Positions 1 to 15,000 of a stretch of 64,000 nucleotides of DNA are shown one piece after another. The position numbers and the translations under genes are program-made. The DNA comes from Marthasterias glacialis (taxonomy: Eukaryota > Echinodermata > Asteroidea > Forcipulatida > Asteriidae). The stretch is taken from the NCBI GenBank assembly GCA_911728455.2, contig OU452231.1, forward strand, positions 19,115,838 to 19,179,837, read 5' to 3'. Numbering within the stretch: the first letter of the stretch is position 1; every line of letters starts with the position of its first letter. The notes under the pieces are model-generated. The model saw only the letters and a program-made list of their open reading frames with translations. It ran no database searches and was not told where the DNA came from.

Positions 1-3000
1 ATGGAGCGGGGCTGCTCCGAATGCGCTTCAAACGCCCGTCTAATGGCACTTTTGTACACGAAGCTGAAACAGAGTGAAAGCAAGACTTAGAAACTGCTCT
101 ATCTCCCACAGTATTTGCGGAAAACTGACAAGTCTGACACTATTGGAAAGCCCTGCTCATGGGCTTTCCGAAAATGCCGGTCTTGGGGTTGTGGGATAAA
201 CAGGGAGGATGCCAGGGACCGCGGAGTGAGGACACCCCGAAGATGTCCGGTGCATACTGCCATGCTCTGTGTACGTAAACAATAGGCAACGCCACTACAT
301 GTGTGCTGGACTGAAGCCAGCAAAAAAAAAAAAAAAAAAAACGCCGAAAAAAAAGTCGGCAGCGCCACAGCCAATAACTCCAGAAATAATGGGGCTAGAG
401 AGAAATTTCTTGTACCTGCAGGTAGCTGCCATAGTCCTGCATCCGAAATTTTGGTTTTCCCGGCCAGCCAGGGCCATCTTCCGCCTTGAAACCACCAGGG
501 AGCGGGGCTGCTCCGAATGCGCTTCAAACGCCCGTCTAATGGCACTTTTGTACACGAAGGTGAAACAGAGTGAAAACAAGACTTAGCAACTGCTCTATCT
601 CCCAAAGTAATGTCGGAAAACTGACAAGTCTGACACTATTGGAAAGCCCTGCTCATGGGCTTTCCGAAAATGCCGGTCTTGGGGTTGTGGGATAAACAGG
701 GAGGATGCCAGGGACCGCGGAGTGAGGACACCCCGAAGATGTCCAGTGCATACGGCCATGCTCTGTGTACGTAAACAATAGGCAAGGCCGCTACATGTGT
801 GCTGGACTGAAGCCAGCAAAAAAAAAAAACGCCGAAAAAAGAAGTCGGCAGCGCCACAGCCAATAACTCCAGAAATAATGGGGCTAGAGAGAAATTTCTT
901 GTACCTGCAGGTAGCTGCCATAGTCCTGCATCCGAAAATTTGGTGTACCCGGCCAGCCAGGGCCATCTTCCGCCTTGAAACCACCAGGGAGCGGGGCTGC
1001 TCCGAATGCGCTTCAAACGCCTGTCTAATGGCACTTTTGTACACGAAGCTGTAACAGAGTGAAAACAAGACTTAGCAACTGCTCTATCTCCCACAGTAAT
1101 GGCGGAAAACTGACAAGTCTAACACTATTGGAAAGCCCTGCTCATGGGCTTTCCGAAAATGCCGGTCTTGGGGTTGTGGGATAAACAGGGAGGATGCCAG
1201 GGACCGCGGAGTGAGGACACCCCGAAGATGTCCAGTGCATACGGCCATGCTCTGTGTACGTAAACAATAGGCAAGGCCGCTACATGTGTGCTGGACTGAA
1301 GCCAGCAGAAAAAAAAAAAAACGCCGAAAAAAGAAGTCGGCAGCGCCACAGCCAATAACTCCAGAAATAATGGGGCTAGAGAGAAATTTCTTGTACCTGC
1401 AGGTAGCTGCCATAGTCCTGCATCCGAAAATTTGGTTTTCCCGGCCAGCCAGGGCCATCTTCCGCCTTGAAACCACCAGGGAGCGGGGCTGCTCCGAATG
1501 CGCTTCAAACGCCTGTCTAATGGCACTTTTGTACACAAAGCTGTAACAGAGTGAAAACAAGACTTAGCAACTGCTCTATCTCCCAAAGTATTGGCGGAAA
1601 ACTGACAAGTCTGACACTATTGGAAAGCCCTGCTCATTGGCTTTCCGAAAATGCCGGTCTTTAGGTTGTGGGATAAACAGGGAGGATGCCAGGGACCGCG
1701 GAGTGAGGACACCCCGAAGATGTCCAGTGCATACGGCCATGCTCTGTGTACGTAAACAATAGGCAGGGCCGCTACATGTGTGCTGGACTGAAGCCAGCAA
1801 AAAAAAAAAAAAAAAAAAAACGCCGAAAAAAGAAGTCGGCAGCGCCACAGCCAATAACTCCAGAAATAATGGGGCTAGAGAGAAATTTCTTGTACCTGCA
1901 GGTAGCTGCCATAGTCCTGCATCCGAAAATTTGGTTTTCCCGGCCAGCCAGGGCAATCTTTCGCCTTGAAACCACCAGGGAGCGGGGCTGCTCCGAATGC
2001 GCTTCAAACGCCTGTCTAATGGCACTTTTGTACACGAAGCTGTAACAGAGTGAAAACAAGACTTAGCAACTGCTCTATCTCCCACAGTAATGGCGGAAAA
2101 CTGACAAGTCTAACACTATTGGAAAGCCCTGCTCATGGGCTTTCCGAAAATGCCGGTCTTGGGGTTGTGGGATAAACAGGGAGGATGCCAGGGACCGCGG
2201 AGTGAGGACACCCCGAAGATGTCCAGTGCATACGGCCATGCTCTGTGTACGTAAACAATAGGCAAGGCCGCTACATGTGTGCTGGACTGAAGCCAGCAAA
2301 AAAAAAAAAAAAAACGCCGAAAAAAGAAGTCGGCAGCGCCACAGCCAATAACTCCAGAAATAATGGGGCTAGAGAGAAATTTCTTGTACCTGCAGGTAGC
2401 TGCCATAGTCCTGCATCCGAAATTTTGGTTTTCCCGGCCAGCCAGGGCAATCTTCCGCCTTGAAACCACCAGGGAGCGGGGCTGCTCCGAATGCGCTTCA
2501 AACGCCTGTCTAATGGCACTTTTGTACACGAAGCTGTAACAGAGTGAAAACAAGACTTAGCAACTGCTCTATCTCCCAAAGTATTGGCGGAAAACTGACA
2601 AGTCTGACACTATTGGAAAGCCCTGCTCATGGGCTTTCCGAAAATGCCGGTCTGGGGGTTGAGGGATAAACAGGGAGGATGCCAGGGACCGCGGAGTGAG
2701 GACACCCCGAAGATGTCCAGTGCATACGGCCATGCTCTGTGTACGTAAACAATAGGCAGGGCCACTACATGTGTGCTGGACTGAAGCCAGCAAAAAAAAA
2801 AACAAAAAAAAAAACGCCGAAAAAAGAAGTCGGCAGCGCCACAGCCAATAACTCCAGAAATAATGGGGCTAGAGAGAAATTTCTTGTACCTGCAGGTAGC
2901 TGCCATAGTCCTGCATCCGAAAATTTGGTTTTCCCGGCCAGCCAGGGCCATCTTCCGCCTTGAAACCACCAGGGAGCGGGGCTGCTCCGAATGCGCTTCA

Positions 3001-6000
3001 AACGCCTGTCTAATGGCACTTTTGTACACGAAGCTGTAACAGAGTGAAAACAAGACTTAGCAACTGCTCTATCTCCCACAGTAATGGCGGAAAACTGACA
3101 AGTCTAACACTATTGGAAAGCCCTGCTCATGGGCTTTCCGAAAATGCCGGTCTTGGGGTTGTGGGATAAACAGGGAGGATGCCAGGGACCGCGGAGTGAG
3201 GACACCCCGAAGATGTCCAGTGCATACGGCCATGCTCTGTGTACGTAAACAATAGGCAAGGCCGCTACATGTGTGCTAGACTGAAGCCAGCAAAAAAAAA
3301 AACGCCGAAAAAAGAAGTCGGCAGCGCCACAGCCAATAACTCCAGAAATAATGGGGCTAGAGAGAAATTTCTTGTACCTGCAGGTAGCTGCCATAGTCCT
3401 GCATCCGAAAATTTGGTTTTCCCGGCCAGCCAGGGCCATCTTCCGCCTTGAAACCACCAGGGAGCGGGGCTGCTCCGAATGCGCTTCAAACGCCTGTCTA
3501 ATGGCACTTTTGTACACGAAGCTGTAACAGAGTGAAAACAAGACTTAGCAACTGCTCTATCTCCCAAAGTAATGGCGGAAAACTGACAAGTCTGACACTA
3601 TTGGAAAGCTCTGCTCATGGGCTTTCCGAAAATGCCGGTCTTGGGGTTGTGGGATAAACAGGGAGGATGCCAGGGACCGCGGAGTGAGGACACCCCGAAG
3701 ATGTCCAGTGCATACGGCCATGCTCTGTGTACGTAAACAATAGGCAAGGCCGCTACATGTGTGCTGGACTGAAGCCAGCAAAAAAAACGCCGAAAAAAGA
3801 AGTCGGCAGCGCCACAGCCAATAACTCCAGAAATAATGGGGCTAGAGAGAAATTTCTTGTACCTGCAGGTAGCTGCCATAGTCCTGCATCCGAAAATTTG
3901 GTTTTCCCGGCCAGCCAGGGCCATCTTCCGCCTTGAAACCACCAGGGAGCGGGGCTGCTCCGAATGCGCTTCAAACGCCTGTCTAATGGCACTTTTGTAC
4001 ACGAAGCTGTAACAGAGTGAAAACAAGACTTAGCAACTGCTCTATCTCCCAAAGTATTGGCGGAAAACTGACAAGTCTGACACTATTGGAAAGCTTTGCT
4101 CATGGGCTTTCCGAAAATGCCGGTCTTGGGGTTGTGGGATAAACAGGGAGGATGCCAGGGACCGCGGAGTGAGGACACCCCGAAGATGTCCAGTGCATAC
4201 GGCCATGCTCTGTGTACGTAAACAATAGGCAAGGCCGTTACATGTGTGCTGGACTGAAGCCAGCAAAAAAAAAAAAAAAAAACGCCGAAAAAAGAAGTCG
4301 GCAGCGCCACAGCCAATAACTCCAGAAATAATGGGGCTAGAGAGAATTTTCTTGTACCTGCAGGTAGCTGCCATAGTCCTGCATCCGAAAATTTGGTTTT
4401 CCCGGCCAGCCAGGGCCATCTTCCGCCTTGAAACCACCAGGGAGCGGGGCTGCTCCGAATGCGCTTCAAACGCCTGTCTAATGGCACTTTTGTACACGAA
4501 GCTGTAACAGAGTGAAAACAAGACTTAGCAACTGCTCTATCTCCCACAGTAATGGCGGAAAACTGACAAGTCTAACACTATTGGAAAGCCCTGCTCATGG
4601 GCTTTCCGAAAATGCCGGTCTTGGGGTTGTGGGATAAACAGGGAGGATGCCAGGGACCGCGGAGTGAGGACACCCCGAAGATGTCCAGTGCATACGGCCA
4701 TGCTCTGTGTACGTAAACAATAGGCAAGGCCGCTACATGTGTGCTGGACTGAAGGCAGCAAAAAAAAAAAAAAAAAAACGCCGAAAAAAGAAGTCGGCAG
4801 CGCCACAGCCAATAACTCCAGAAATAATGGGGCTAGAGAGAAATTTCTTGTACCTGCAGGTAGCTGCCATAGTCCTGCATCCGAAAATTTGGTTTTCCCG
4901 GCCAGCCAGGGCAATCTTTCGCCTTGAAACCACCAGGGAGCGGGGCTGCTCCGAATGCGCTTCAAACGCCTGTCTAATGGCACTTTTGTACACGAAGCTG
5001 TAACAGAGTGAAAACAAGACTTAGCAACTGCTCTATCTCCAACAGTAATGGCGGAAAACTGACAAGTCTAACACTATTGGAAAGCCCTGCTCATGGGCTT
5101 TCCGAAAATGCCGGTCTTGGGGTTGTGGGATAAACAGGGAGGATGACAGGGACCGCGGAGTGAGGACACCCCGAAGATGTCCAGTGCATACGGCCATGCT
5201 CTGTGTACGTAAACAATAGGCAAGGCCGCTACATGTGTGCTGGACTGAAGCCAGCAAAAAAAAAACAAAAAAAAACGCCGAAAAAAGAAGTCGGCAGCGC
5301 CACAGCCAATAACTCCAGAAATAATGGGGCTAGAGAGAAATTTCTTGTACCTGCAGGTAGCTGCCATAGTCCTGCATCCGAAAATTTGGTTTTCCCGGCC
5401 AGCCAGGGCCATCTTCCACCTTGAAACCACCAGGGAGCGGGGCTGCTCCGAATGCGCTTCAAACGCCTGTCTAATGGCACTTTTGTACACGAAGCTGTAA
5501 CAGAGTGAAAACAAGACTTAGCAACTGCTCTATCTCCCACAGTAATGGCGGAAAACTGACAAGTCTGACACTATTGGAAAGCTCTGCTCATGGGCTTTCC
5601 GAAAATGCCGGTCTTGGGGTTGTGTGATAAACAGGGAGGATGCCAGGGACCGCGGAGTGAGGACACCCCGAAGATGTCCAGTGCATACGGCCATGCTCTG
5701 TGTACGTAAACAATAGGCAAGTCCGCTACATGTGTGCTGGACTGAAGCCAGCAAAAAAAAAAAAAAAAAAAAAACGCCGAAAAAAGAAGTCGGCAGCGCC
5801 ACAGCCAATAACTCCAGAAATAATGGGGCTAGAGAGAAATTTCTTGTACCTGCAGGTAGCTGCCATAGTCCTGCATCCGAAATTTTGGTTTTCCCGGCCA
5901 GCCAGGGCAATCTTCCGCCTTGAAACCACCAGGGAGCGGGGCTGCTCCGAATGCGCTTCAAACGCCTGTCTAATGGCACTTATGTACACGAAGCTGTAAC

Positions 6001-9000
6001 AGAGTGAAAACAAGACTTAGCAACTGCTCTATCTCCCACAGTAATGGCGGAAAACTGACAAGTCTAACACTATTGGAAAGCCCTGCTCATGGGCTTTCCG
6101 AAAATGCCGGTCTTGGGGTTGTGGGATAAACAGGGAGGATGCCAGGGACCGCGGAGTGAGGACACCCCGAAGATGTCCAGTGCATACGGCCATGCTCTGT
6201 GTACGTAAACAATAGGCAAGGCCGCTACATGTGTGCTGGACTGAAGCCAGCAAAAAAAAAACGCCGAAAAAAGAAGTCGGCAGCGCCACAGCCAATAACT
6301 CCAGAAATAATGGGGCTAGAGAGAAATTTCTTGTACCTGCAGGTAGCTGCCATAGTCCTGCATCCGAAAATTTGGTTTTCCCGGCCAGCCAGGGCCATCT
6401 TCCGCCTTGAAACCACCAGGGAGCGGGGCTGCTCCGAATGTGCTTCAAACGCCTGTCTAATGGCACTTTTGTACACGAAGCTGCAGAGTGAAAACAAGAC
6501 TTAGCGACTGCTCTATCTCCCAAAGTATTGGCGGAAAACTGACAAGTCTGACACTATTGGAAAGCCCTGCTCATGGGCTTTCCGAAAATGCCGGTCTTGG
6601 GGGTTGTGGGATAAACAGGGAGGATGACAGGGACCGCGGAGTGAGGACACCCCGAAGATGTCCAGTGCATACGGCCATGCTCTGTGTACGTAAACAATAG
6701 GCAAGGCCGCTACATGTGTGCTGGACTGAAGCCAGCAAAAAAAAAAAAAAAAAAAAACGCCGAAAAAAGAAGTCGGCAGCGCCACAGCCAATAACTCCAG
6801 AAATAATGGGGCTAGAGAGAAATTTCTTGTACCTGCAGGTAGCTGCCATAGTCCTGCATCGGAAAATTTGGTTTTCCCGGCCAGCCAGGGCCATCTTCCG
6901 CCTTGAAACCACCAGGGAGCGGGGCTGCTCCGAATGCGCTTCAAACGCCTGTCTAATGGCACTTTTGTACACGAAGCTGTAACAGAGTGAAAACAAGACT
7001 TAGCAACTGCTCTATCTCCCAAAGTATTGGCGGAAAACTGACAAGTCTGACACTATTGGAAAGCCCTGCTCATGGGCTTTCCGAAAATGCCGGTCTGGGG
7101 GTTGTGGGATAAACAGGGAGGATGCCAGGGACCGCGGAGTGAGGACACCCCGAAGATGTCCAGTGCATACGGCCATGCTCTGTGTACGTAAACAATAGGC
7201 AGGGCCACTCATGTGTGCTGGACTGAAGCCAGCAAAAAAAAAAAAAAAAAAAAAAACGCCGAAAAAAGAAGTCGGCAGCGCCACAGCCAATAACTCCAGA
7301 AATAATGGGGCTAGAGAGAAATTTCTTGTACCTGCAGGTAGCTGCCGTAGTCCTGCATCCAAAAATTTGGTTTTCCCGGCCAGCCAGGGCCATCTTCCGC
7401 CTTGAAACCACCAGGGAGCGGGGCTGCTCCGAATGCGCTTCAAACGCCTGTCTAATGGCACTTTTGTACACGAAGCTGTAACAGAGTGAAAACAAGACTT
7501 AGCAACTGCTCTATCTCCCACAGTAATGGCGGAAAACTGACAAGTCTAACACTATTGGAAAGCCCTGCTCATGGGCTTTCCGAAAATGCCGGTCTGGGGG
7601 TTGTGGGATAAACAGGGAGGATGCCAGGGACCGCGGAGTGAGGACACCCCGAAGATGTCCAGTGCATACGGCCATGCTCTGTGTACGTAAACAATAGGCA
7701 AGGCCGCTACATGTGTGCTGGACTGAAGCCAGCAAAAAAAAAAAAAAAAAAAACGCCGAAAAAAGACGTCGGCAGCGCCACAGCCAATAACTCCAGAAAT
7801 AATGGGGCTAGAGAGAAATTTCTTGTACCTGCAGGTAGCTGCCATAGTCCTGCATCCGAAAATTTGGTTTTCCCGGCCAGCCAGGGCCATCTTCCGCCTT
7901 GAAACTACCAGGGAGCGGGGCTGCTCCGAATGCGCTTCAAACGCCTGTCTAATGGCACTTTTGTACACGAAGCTGTAACAGAGTGAAAACAAGACTTAGC
8001 AACTGCTCTATCTCCCAAAGTATTGGCGGAAAACAGACAAGTCTGACACTATTGGAAAGCCCTGCTCATGGGCTTTCCGAAAATGCCGGTCTGGGGGTTG
8101 TGGGATAAACAGGGAGGATAACAGGGACCGCGGAGTGAGGACACCCCGAAGATGTCCAGTGCATACGGCCATGCTCTGTGTACGTAAACAATAGGCAAGG
8201 CCGCTACATGTGTGCTGGACTGAAGCCAGCAAAAAAAAAAAAAAAAAAACGCCGAAAAAAGAAGTCGGCAGCGCCACAGCCAATAACTCCAGAAATAATG
8301 GGGCTAGAGAGAAATTTCTTGTACCTGCAGGTAGCTGCCATAGTCCTGCATCCGAAAATTTGGTTTTCCCGGCCAGCCAGGGCAATCTTCCGCCTTGAAA
8401 CCACCAGGGAGCGGGGCTGCTCCGAATGCGCTTCAAACGCCTGTCTAATGGCACTTTTGTACACGAAGCTGTAACAGAGTGAAAACAAGACTTAGCAACT
8501 GCTCTATCTCCCACAGTAATGGCGGAAAACTGACAAGTCTAACACTATTGGAAAGCCTAGCTCATGGGCTTTCCGAAAATGCCGGTCTTGGGGTTGTGGG
8601 ATAAACAGGGAGGATGACAGGGACCGCGGAGTGAGGACACCCCGAAGATGTCCAGTGCATACGGCCATGCTCTGTGTACGTAAACAATAGGCAGGGCCAC
8701 TCATGTGTGCTGGACTGAAGCCAGCAAAAAAAAAAAAAAAAAAAACGCCGAAAAAAGAAGTCGGCAGCGCCACAGCGAATAACTCCAGAAATAATGGGGC
8801 TAGAGAGAAATTTCTTGTACCTGCAGGTAGCTGCCATAGTCCTGCATCCAAAAATTTGGTTTTCCCGGCCAGCCAGGGCCATCTTCCGCCTTGAAACCAC
8901 CAGGGAGCGGGGCTGCTCCGAATGCGCTTCAAACGCCTGTCTAATGGCACTTTTGTACACGAAGCTGTAACAGAGTGAAAACAAGACTTAGCAACTGCTC

Positions 9001-12000
9001 TATCTCCCACAGTAATGGCGGAAAACTGACAAGTCTAACATTATTGGAAAGCCCGGCTCATGGGCTTTCCGAAAATGCCGGTCTTGGGGTTGTGGGATAA
9101 ACAGGGAGGATGCCAGGGACCGCGGAGTGAGGACACCCCGAAGATGTCCAGTGCATACGGCCATGCTCTGTGTACGTAAACAATAGGCAAGGCCGCTACA
9201 TGTGTGCTGGACTGAAGCCAGCAAAAAAAAAAAAAAAAAAAAAACCGCCGAAAAAAGAAGTCGGCAGCGCCACAGCCAATAACTCCAGAAATAATGGGGC
9301 TAGAGAGAAATTTCTTGTACCTGCAGGTAGCTGCCATAGTCCTGCATCCAAAAATTTGGTTTTCCCGGCCAGCCAGGGCCATCTTCCGCCTTGAAACCAC
9401 CAGGGAGCGGGGCTGCTCCGAATGCGCTTCAAACGCCTGTCTAATGGCACTTTTGTACACGAAGCTGTAACAGAGTGAAAACAAGACTTAGCAACTGCTC
9501 TATCTCCCAAAGTATTGGCGGAAAACAGACAAGTCTGACACTATTGGAAAGCCCTGCTCATGGGCTTTCCGAAAATGCCGGTCTGGGGGTTGTGGGATGA
9601 ACAGGGAGGATAACAGGGACCGCGGAGTGAGGACACCCCGAAGATGTCCAGTGCATACGGCCATGCTCTGTGTACGTAAACAATAGGCAAGGCCGCTACA
9701 TGTGTGCTGGACTGAAGCCAGCAAAAAAAAAACAAAAAAAAAACGCCGAAAAAAGAAGTCGGCAGCGCCACAGCCAATAACTCCAGAAATAATGGGGCTA
9801 GAGAGAAATTTCTTGTACCTGCAGGTAGCTGCCATAGTCCTGCATCCGAAAATTTGGTTTTCCCGGCCAGCCAGGGCCATCTTCCGCCTTGAAACCACCA
9901 GGGAGCGGGGCTGCTCCGAATGCGCTTCAAACGCCTGTCTAATGGCACTTTTGTACACGAAGCTGTAACAGAGTGAAAACAAGACTTAGCAACTGCTCTA
10001 TCTCCCACAGTAATGGCGGAAAACTGACAAGTCTGACACTATTGGAAAGCTCTGCTCATGGGCTTTCCGAAAATGCCGGTCTTGGGGTTGTGTGATAAAC
10101 AGGGAGGATGCCAGGGACCGCGGAGTGAGGACACCCCGAAGATGTCCAGTGCATACGGCCATGCTCTGTGTACGTAAACAATAGGCAAGTCCGCTACATG
10201 TGTGCTGGACTGAAGCCAGCAAAAAAAAAAAAAAAAAAAAAAACGCCGAAAAAAGAAGTCGGCAGCGCCACAGCCAATAACTCCAGAAATAATGGGGCTA
10301 GAGAGAAATTTCTTGTACCTGCAGGTAGCTGCCATAGTCCTGCATCCGAAATTTTGGTTTTCCCGGCCAGCCAGGGCAATCTTCCGCCTTGAAACCACCA
10401 GGGAGCGGGGCTGCTCCGAATGCGCTTCAAACGCCTGTCTAATGGCACTTATGTACACGAAGCTGTAACAGAGTGAAAACAAGACTTAGCAACTGCTCTA
10501 TCTCCCACAGTAATGGCGGAAAACTGACAAGTCTAACACTATTGGAAAGCCCTGCTCATGGGCTTTCCGAAAATGCCGGTCTTGGGGTTGTGGGATAAAC
10601 AGGGAGGATGCCAGGGACCGCGGAGTGAGGACACCCCGAAGATGTCCAGTGCATACGGCCATGCTCTGTGTACGTAAACAATAGGCAAGGCCGCTACATG
10701 TGTGCTGGACTGAAGCCAGCAAAAAAAAAACGCCGAAAAAAGAAGTCGGCAGCGCCACAGCCAATAACTCCAGAAATAATGGGGCTAGAGAGAAATTTCT
10801 TGTACCTGCAGGTAGCTGCCATAGTCCTGCATCCGAAAATTTGGTTTTCCCGGCCAGCCAGGGCCATCTTCCGCCTTGAAACCACCAGGGAGCGGGGCTG
10901 CTCCGAATGTGCTTCAAACGCCTGTCTAATGGCACTTTTGTACACGAAGCTGCAGAGTGAAAACAAGACTTAGCGACTGCTCTATCTCCCAAAGTATTGG
11001 CGGAAAACTGACAAGTCTGACACTATTGGAAAGCCCTGCTCATGGGCTTTCCGAAAATGCCGGTCTTGGGGGTTGTGGGATAAACAGGGAGGATGACAGG
11101 GACCGCGGAGTGAGGACACCCCGAAGATGTCCAGTGCATACGGCCATGCTCTGTGTACGTAAACAATAGGCAAGGCCGCTACATGTGTGCTGGACTGAAG
11201 CCAGCAAAAAAAAAAAAAAAAAAAAACGCCGAAAAAAGAAGTCGGCAGCGCCACAGCCAATAACTCCAGAAATAATGGGGCTAGAGAGAAATTTCTTGTA
11301 CCTGCAGGTAGCTGCCATAGTCCTGCATCGGAAAATTTGGTTTTCCCGGCCAGCCAGGGCCATCTTCCGCCTTGAAACCACCAGGGAGCGGGGCTGCTCC
11401 GAATGCGCTTCAAACGCCTGTCTAATGGCACTTTTGTACACGAAGCTGTAACAGAGTGAAAACAAGACTTAGCAACTGCTCTATCTCCCAAAGTATTGGC
11501 GGAAAACTGACAAGTCTGACACTATTGGAAAGCCCTGCTCATGGGCTTTCCGAAAATGCCGGTCTGGGGGTTGTGGGATAAACAGGGAGGATGCCAGGGA
11601 CCGCGGAGTGAGGACACCCCGAAGATGTCCAGTGCATACGGCCATGCTCTGTGTACGTAAACAATAGGCAGGGCCACTCATGTGTGCTGGACTGAAGCCA
11701 GCAAAAAAAAAAAAAAAAAAAAAAACGCCGAAAAAAGAAGTCGGCAGCGCCACAGCCAATAACTCCAGAAATAATGGGGCTAGAGAGAAATTTCTTGTAC
11801 CTGCAGGTAGCTGCCGTAGTCCTGCATCCAAAAATTTGGTTTTCCCGGCCAGCCAGGGCCATCTTCCGCCTTGAAACCACCAGGGAGCGGGGCTGCTCCG
11901 AATGCGCTTCAAACGCCTGTCTAATGGCACTTTTGTACACGAAGCTGTAACAGAGTGAAAACAAGACTTAGCAACTGCTCTATCTCCCACAGTAATGGCG

Positions 12001-15000
12001 GAAAACTGACAAGTCTAACACTATTGGAAAGCCCTGCTCATGGGCTTTCCGAAAATGCCGGTCTGGGGGTTGTGGGATAAACAGGGAGGATGCCAGGGAC
12101 CGCGGAGTGAGGACACCCCGAAGATGTCCAGTGCATACGGCCATGCTCTGTGTACGTAAACAATAGGCAAGGCCGCTACATGTGTGCTGGACTGAAGCCA
12201 GCAAAAAAAAAAACGCCGAAAAAAGAAGTCGGCAGCGCCACAGCCAATAACTCCAGAAATAATGGGGCTAGAGAGAAATTTCTTGTACCTGCAGGTAGCT
12301 GCCGTAGTCCTGCATCCGAAAATTTGGTTTTCCCGTCCAGCCAGGGCCATCTTCCGCCTTGAAACCACCAGGGAGCGGGGCTGCTCCGAATGCGCTTCAA
12401 ACGCCTGTCTAATGGCACTTTTGTACACGAAGCTGTAACAGAGTGAAAACAAGACTTAGCAACTGCTCTATCTCCCACAGTAATGGCGGAAAACTGACAA
12501 GTCTAACACTATTGGAAAGCCCTGCTCATGGGCTTTCCGAAAATGCCGGTCTTGGGGTTGTGGGATAAACAGGGAGGATGCCAGGGACCGCGGAGTGAGG
12601 ACACCCCGAAGATGTCCAGTGCATACGGCCATGCTCTGTGTACGTAAACAATAGGCAAGGCCGCTACATGTGTGCTGGACTGAAGCCAGCAAAAAAAAAA
12701 AAAAAAAAAACGCCGAAAAAAGACGTCGGCAGCGCCACAGCCAATAACTCCAGAAATAATGGGGCTAGAGAGAAATTTCTTGTACCTGCAGGTAGCTGCC
12801 ATAGTCCTGCATCCGAAAATTTGGTTTTCCCGGCCAGCCAGGGCCATCTTCCGCCTTGAAACTACCAGGGAGCGGGGCTGCTCCGAATGCGCTTCAAACG
12901 CCTGTCTAATGGCACTTTTGTACACGAAGCTGTAACAGAGTGAAAACAAGACTTAGCAACTGCTCTATCTCCCAAAGTATTGGCGGAAAACAGACAAGTC
13001 TGACACTATTGGAAAGCCCTGCTCATGGGCTTTCCGAAAATGCCGGTCTGGGGGTTGTGGGATAAACAGGGAGGATAACAGGGACCGCGGAGTGAGGACA
13101 CCCCGAAGATGTCCAGTGCATACGGCCATGCTCTGTGTACGTAAACAATAGGCAAGGCCGCTACATGTGTGCTGGACTGAAGCCAGCAAAAAAAAAAAAA
13201 AAAAAACGCCGAAAAAAGAAGTCGGCAGCGCCACAGCCAATAACTCCAGAAATAATGGGGCTAGAGAGAAATTTCTTGTACCTGCAGGTAGCTGCCATAG
13301 TCCTGCATCCGAAAATTTGGTTTTCCCGGCCAGCCAGGGCAATCTTCCGCCTTGAAACCACCAGGGAGCGGGGCTGCTCCGAATGCGCTTCAAACGCCTG
13401 TCTAATGGCACTTTTGTACACGAAGCTGTAACAGAGTGAAAACAAGACTTAGCAACTGCTCTATCTCCCACAGTAATGGCGGAAAACTGACAAGTCTAAC
13501 ACTATTGGAAAGCCTAGCTCATGGGCTTTCCGAAAATGCCGGTCTTGGGGTTGTGGGATAAACAGGGAGGATGACAGGGACCGCGGAGTGAGGACACCCC
13601 GAAGATGTCCAGTGCATACGGCCATGCTCTGTGTACGTAAACAATAGGCAGGGCCACTCATGTGTGCTGGACTGAAGCCAGCAAAAAAAAAAAAAAACAA
13701 AACGCCGAAAAAAGAAGTCGGCAGCGCCACAGCGAATAACTCCAGAAATAATGGGGCTAGAGAGAAATTTCTTGTACCTGCAGGTAGCTGCCATAGTCCT
13801 GCATCCAAAAATTTGGTTTTCCCGGCCAGCCAGGGCCATCTTCCGCCTTGAAACCACCAGGGAGCGGGGCTGCTCCGAATGCGCTTCAAACGCCTGTCTA
13901 ATGGCACTTTTGTACACGAAGCTGTAACAGAGTGAAAACAAGACTTAGCAACTGCTCTATCTCCCACAGTAATGGCGGAAAACTGACAAGTCTAACATTA
14001 TTGGAAAGCCCGGCTCATGGGCTTTCCGAAAATGCCGGTCTTGGGGTTGTGGGATAAACAGGGAGGATGCCAGGGACCGCGGAGTGAGGACACCCCGAAG
14101 ATGTCCAGTGCATACGGCCATGCTCTGTGTACGAAAACAAAAGGCAAGGCCGCTACATGGGTGCTGGACTGAAGCCAACAAAAAAAAAAAAAAAAAAAAA
14201 AACGCCGAAAAAAGAAGTCGGCAGCGCCACAGCCAATAACTCCAGAAATAATGGGGCTAGAGAGAAATTTCTTGTACCTGCAGGTAGCTGCCATAGTCCT
14301 GCATCCGAAAATTTGGTTTTCCCGGCCAGCCAGGGCCATCTTCCGCCTTGAAACCACCAGGGAGCGGGGCTGCTCCGAATGCGCTTCAAACGCCTGTCTA
14401 ATGGCACTTTTGTACACGAAGCTGTAACAGAGTGAAAACAAGACTTAGCAACTGCTCTATCTCCCAAAGTATTGGCGGAAAACAGACAAGTCTGACACTA
14501 TTGGAAAGCCCTGCTCATGGGCTTTCCGAAAATGCCGGTCTGGGGGTTGTGGGATGAACAGGGAGGATAACAGGGACCGCGGAGTGAGGACACCCCGAAG
14601 ATGTCCAGTGCATACGGCCATGCTCTGTGTACGTAAACAATAGGCAAGGCCGCTACATGTGTGCTGGACTGAAGCCAGCAAAAAAAAAAAAAAAAAAAAC
14701 GCCGAAAAAAGAAGTCGGCAGCGCCACAGCCAATAACTCCAGAAATAATGGGGCTAGAGAGAAATTTCTTGTACCTGCAGGTAGCTGCCATAGTCCTGCA
14801 TCCGAAAATTTGGTTTTCCCGGCCAGCCAGGGCCATCTTCCGCCTTGAAACCACCAGGGAGCGGGGCTGCTCCGAATGCGCTTCAAACGCCTGTCTAATG
14901 GCACTTTTGTACACGAAGCTGTAACAGAGTGAAAACAAGACTTAGCAACTGCTCTATCTCCCACAGTAATGGCGGAAAACTGACAAGTCTAACACTATTG

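Noticed and set aside
423-470. Sm-like site (AAATTTTGG) in some satellite copies, suggesting a tandem snRNA or spliced-leader gene
   Set aside because: Most copies read AAAATTTGG instead, and no snRNA core, cap-proximal sequence or leader with a donor site is recognisable.
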